In this document: positions 16,593-17,518 of the stretch, one piece after another | How the letters are laid out: the number at the start of each line of letters is the position of its first letter | Numbering within the stretch: the stretch's first letter is position 1 | Source of the DNA: Treponema sp. | GTDB taxonomy: Bacteria > Spirochaetota > Spirochaetia > Treponematales > Breznakiellaceae | NCBI GenBank assembly: GCA_031261385.1 | Contig: JAISJS010000367.1 | Span: 1-17,518 of the forward strand | Direction of reading: 5' to 3' | DNA length: 17,518 nt | The notes under the pieces: model-generated | Seen by the model: the letters and a program-made list of their open reading frames with translations, nothing else | Database searches by the model: none | What the model was told of the DNA's origin: nothing | Program-made: the position numbers and the translations under genes

Positions 16593-17518
16593 ATGAAAAA
16601 AATACACTATGCGCTTTTGGCGCTTTCAGCGGGAATAATTCTGATTGCCCCTGGGGGCTGCGGGGAAAGTCCCTTTTTGGTAAACGGCAATTATCAGCCT
16701 GATGATCTTTATGTTCCGCCTCCTGAAGATGGTCCCGGCAGAGGGGATCTGGTTTTGGATGAGGGACTGGTAATCTACCACATGCCCGGGGACGTTGATG
16801 ATTTTGAACCGGCAGTTCCCAACAACGACAACCTGGGCCGGTACCCGGATTCCGATCCTGACGGTCAGCGGGCAGGAAAGTATTTTATCAATGGGCCGGT
16901 AATGGGAACCTCCAAGCTGGATTCCGGAGGTTTTAGCGATGTACTGTTCCTGTACTTCAAGGATGCGATGACTGCCGATTTCGGGATGCGGGCCCGTATC
17001 AGGATTACCGCCAACGGGGGCACCAGTACGAGCAAGGGCTACCTTTTTGGTTTTTTTAACGGGGAAGAAACCGAAGACTACGACGGAAATCCCTATGTAA
17101 AATTTTCCCAGGGCAGCCATGCAGGGGGAACGCTGTTTCGTACCAATGATACCGCCGACAGTTTCACGCCGAGCGCTGCGGTCCGGCCCTATTATTATAA
17201 TAATAACGGCGGCTGGAGTACGGGTTCCACCATGGCTTCCGCACAGGATACCGGAAATACCAACTGGATGAACACCCGGATGAGCAGCTGGAAAAACGAA
17301 TTGATCGTGGAGGTAAAGCGGAGCGCCGGAGGGGTAACCATGACCGTGTTTAACAGCAAGACCGGCGCCCTGTACAATACCGTGACGCCCTCCACCGCAA
17401 CCGTAACCGATAGCGATCTCCACTCATCCATTGTCTATGGACAGCCCGTTTATGCGGGTATTGCCCTGTTGGGAACATCGGTGGAATTTTCCCAGTTCAA
17501 ATTTTGGACAGCCACCAA
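16593..17518 (+). CDS. Beta-sandwich lipoprotein, partial (right edge)
   Basis: 308 residues are visible and the frame is still open at the edge. The signal peptide MKKIHYALLALSAGIILIAPGGC carries a PGGC lipobox (C23). A Pro/Asp-rich linker (YVPPPEDGPGRGD) follows, then a beta-sandwich-like region with MRARIRI, GYLFGFFNG, ELIVEVKRSAGGVTMTVFN and YAGIALLGTSVEFSQFKFW. This strand order resembles the N-terminal sandwich modules of the neighbouring lyases and esterases, so a catalytic domain may lie beyond the edge; that is inference. The start is the ATG at 16593. An in-frame GTG at 16584, only 4 nt after GGAGG (16575-16579), is an alternative adding three residues. The 17-bp gap to the PL9 stop indicates co-transcription. 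Confidence 0.75.
   Translation, partial: MKKIHYALLALSAGIILIAPGGCGESPFLVNGNYQPDDLYVPPPEDGPGRGDLVLDEGLVIYHMPGDVDDFEPAVPNNDNLGRYPDSDPDGQRAGKYFINGPVMGTSKLDSGGFSDVLFLYFKDAMTADFGMRARIRITANGGTSTSKGYLFGFFNGEETEDYDGNPYVKFSQGSHAGGTLFRTNDTADSFTPSAAVRPYYYNNNGGWSTGSTMASAQDTGNTNWMNTRMSSWKNELIVEVKRSAGGVTMTVFNSKTGALYNTVTPSTATVTDSDLHSSIVYGQPVYAGIALLGTSVEFSQFKFWTAT

Noticed and set aside
16626..17423. Minus-strand open frame of 265 codons
   Set aside because: Antisense to the lipoprotein at 16593, which has an SD, a signal peptide and a lipobox.

Overview
The window reads as a pectin-degradation locus from a bacterium with an outer membrane. The most likely source is a spirochaete of the Treponema type. Reasons for that inference: about 50% G+C, several large secreted proteins with lax spirochaete-like lipoboxes, an outer-membrane beta-barrel protein ending in an aromatic residue, and no SusC/SusD pair. 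No taxonomic marker gene is present, so the assignment is moderate only. No RNA gene, insertion sequence, CRISPR array or integrase was found. Coding density is high and the largest non-coding gap is 225 bp.

Layout: (i) 1-2267, minus strand: a two-gene cytoplasmic unit, a GH28 (exo)polygalacturonase followed by an overlapping NAD-dependent epimerase/dehydratase that runs off the left edge. (ii) 2317-3144, plus strand, divergent from GH28: a sugar phosphate isomerase/epimerase TIM-barrel protein. (iii) 3273-12177, plus strand: three large exported pectin-active enzymes. They are a PL9 pectate-lyase lipoprotein, a CE8 pectin methylesterase lipoprotein, and a secreted fusion of a CE12/SGNH rhamnogalacturonan-acetylesterase-like domain to a second CE8 domain. 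(iv) 12184-13608, minus strand: an outer-membrane beta-barrel protein, converging on the fusion gene with 6 bp between the stop codons. (v) 13834-17518, plus strand: a second PL9 lipoprotein and, 17 bp downstream, the start of another beta-sandwich lipoprotein cut by the right edge.

How they may work together (inference from families and context): surface or periplasmic CE8 and CE12 activities strip methyl and acetyl esters from pectin. The two PL9 lyases cut the de-esterified backbone. The beta-barrel protein could admit oligogalacturonides. The signal-less GH28 enzyme trims them in the cytoplasm, and the isomerase and the epimerase/dehydrogenase act on the released sugars. No inner-membrane transporter and no regulator gene lies in the window.

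Most notable points: the CE12-CE8 fusion; the swapped N-terminal modules on an otherwise shared beta-sandwich/Ig/Ig/CE8 body; a 34-nt block (31/34 identical) upstream of both PL9 genes; a good inverted repeat upstream of the CE8 lipoprotein gene; and the possibility that this is a spirochaete counterpart of a Sus-like glycan uptake system.
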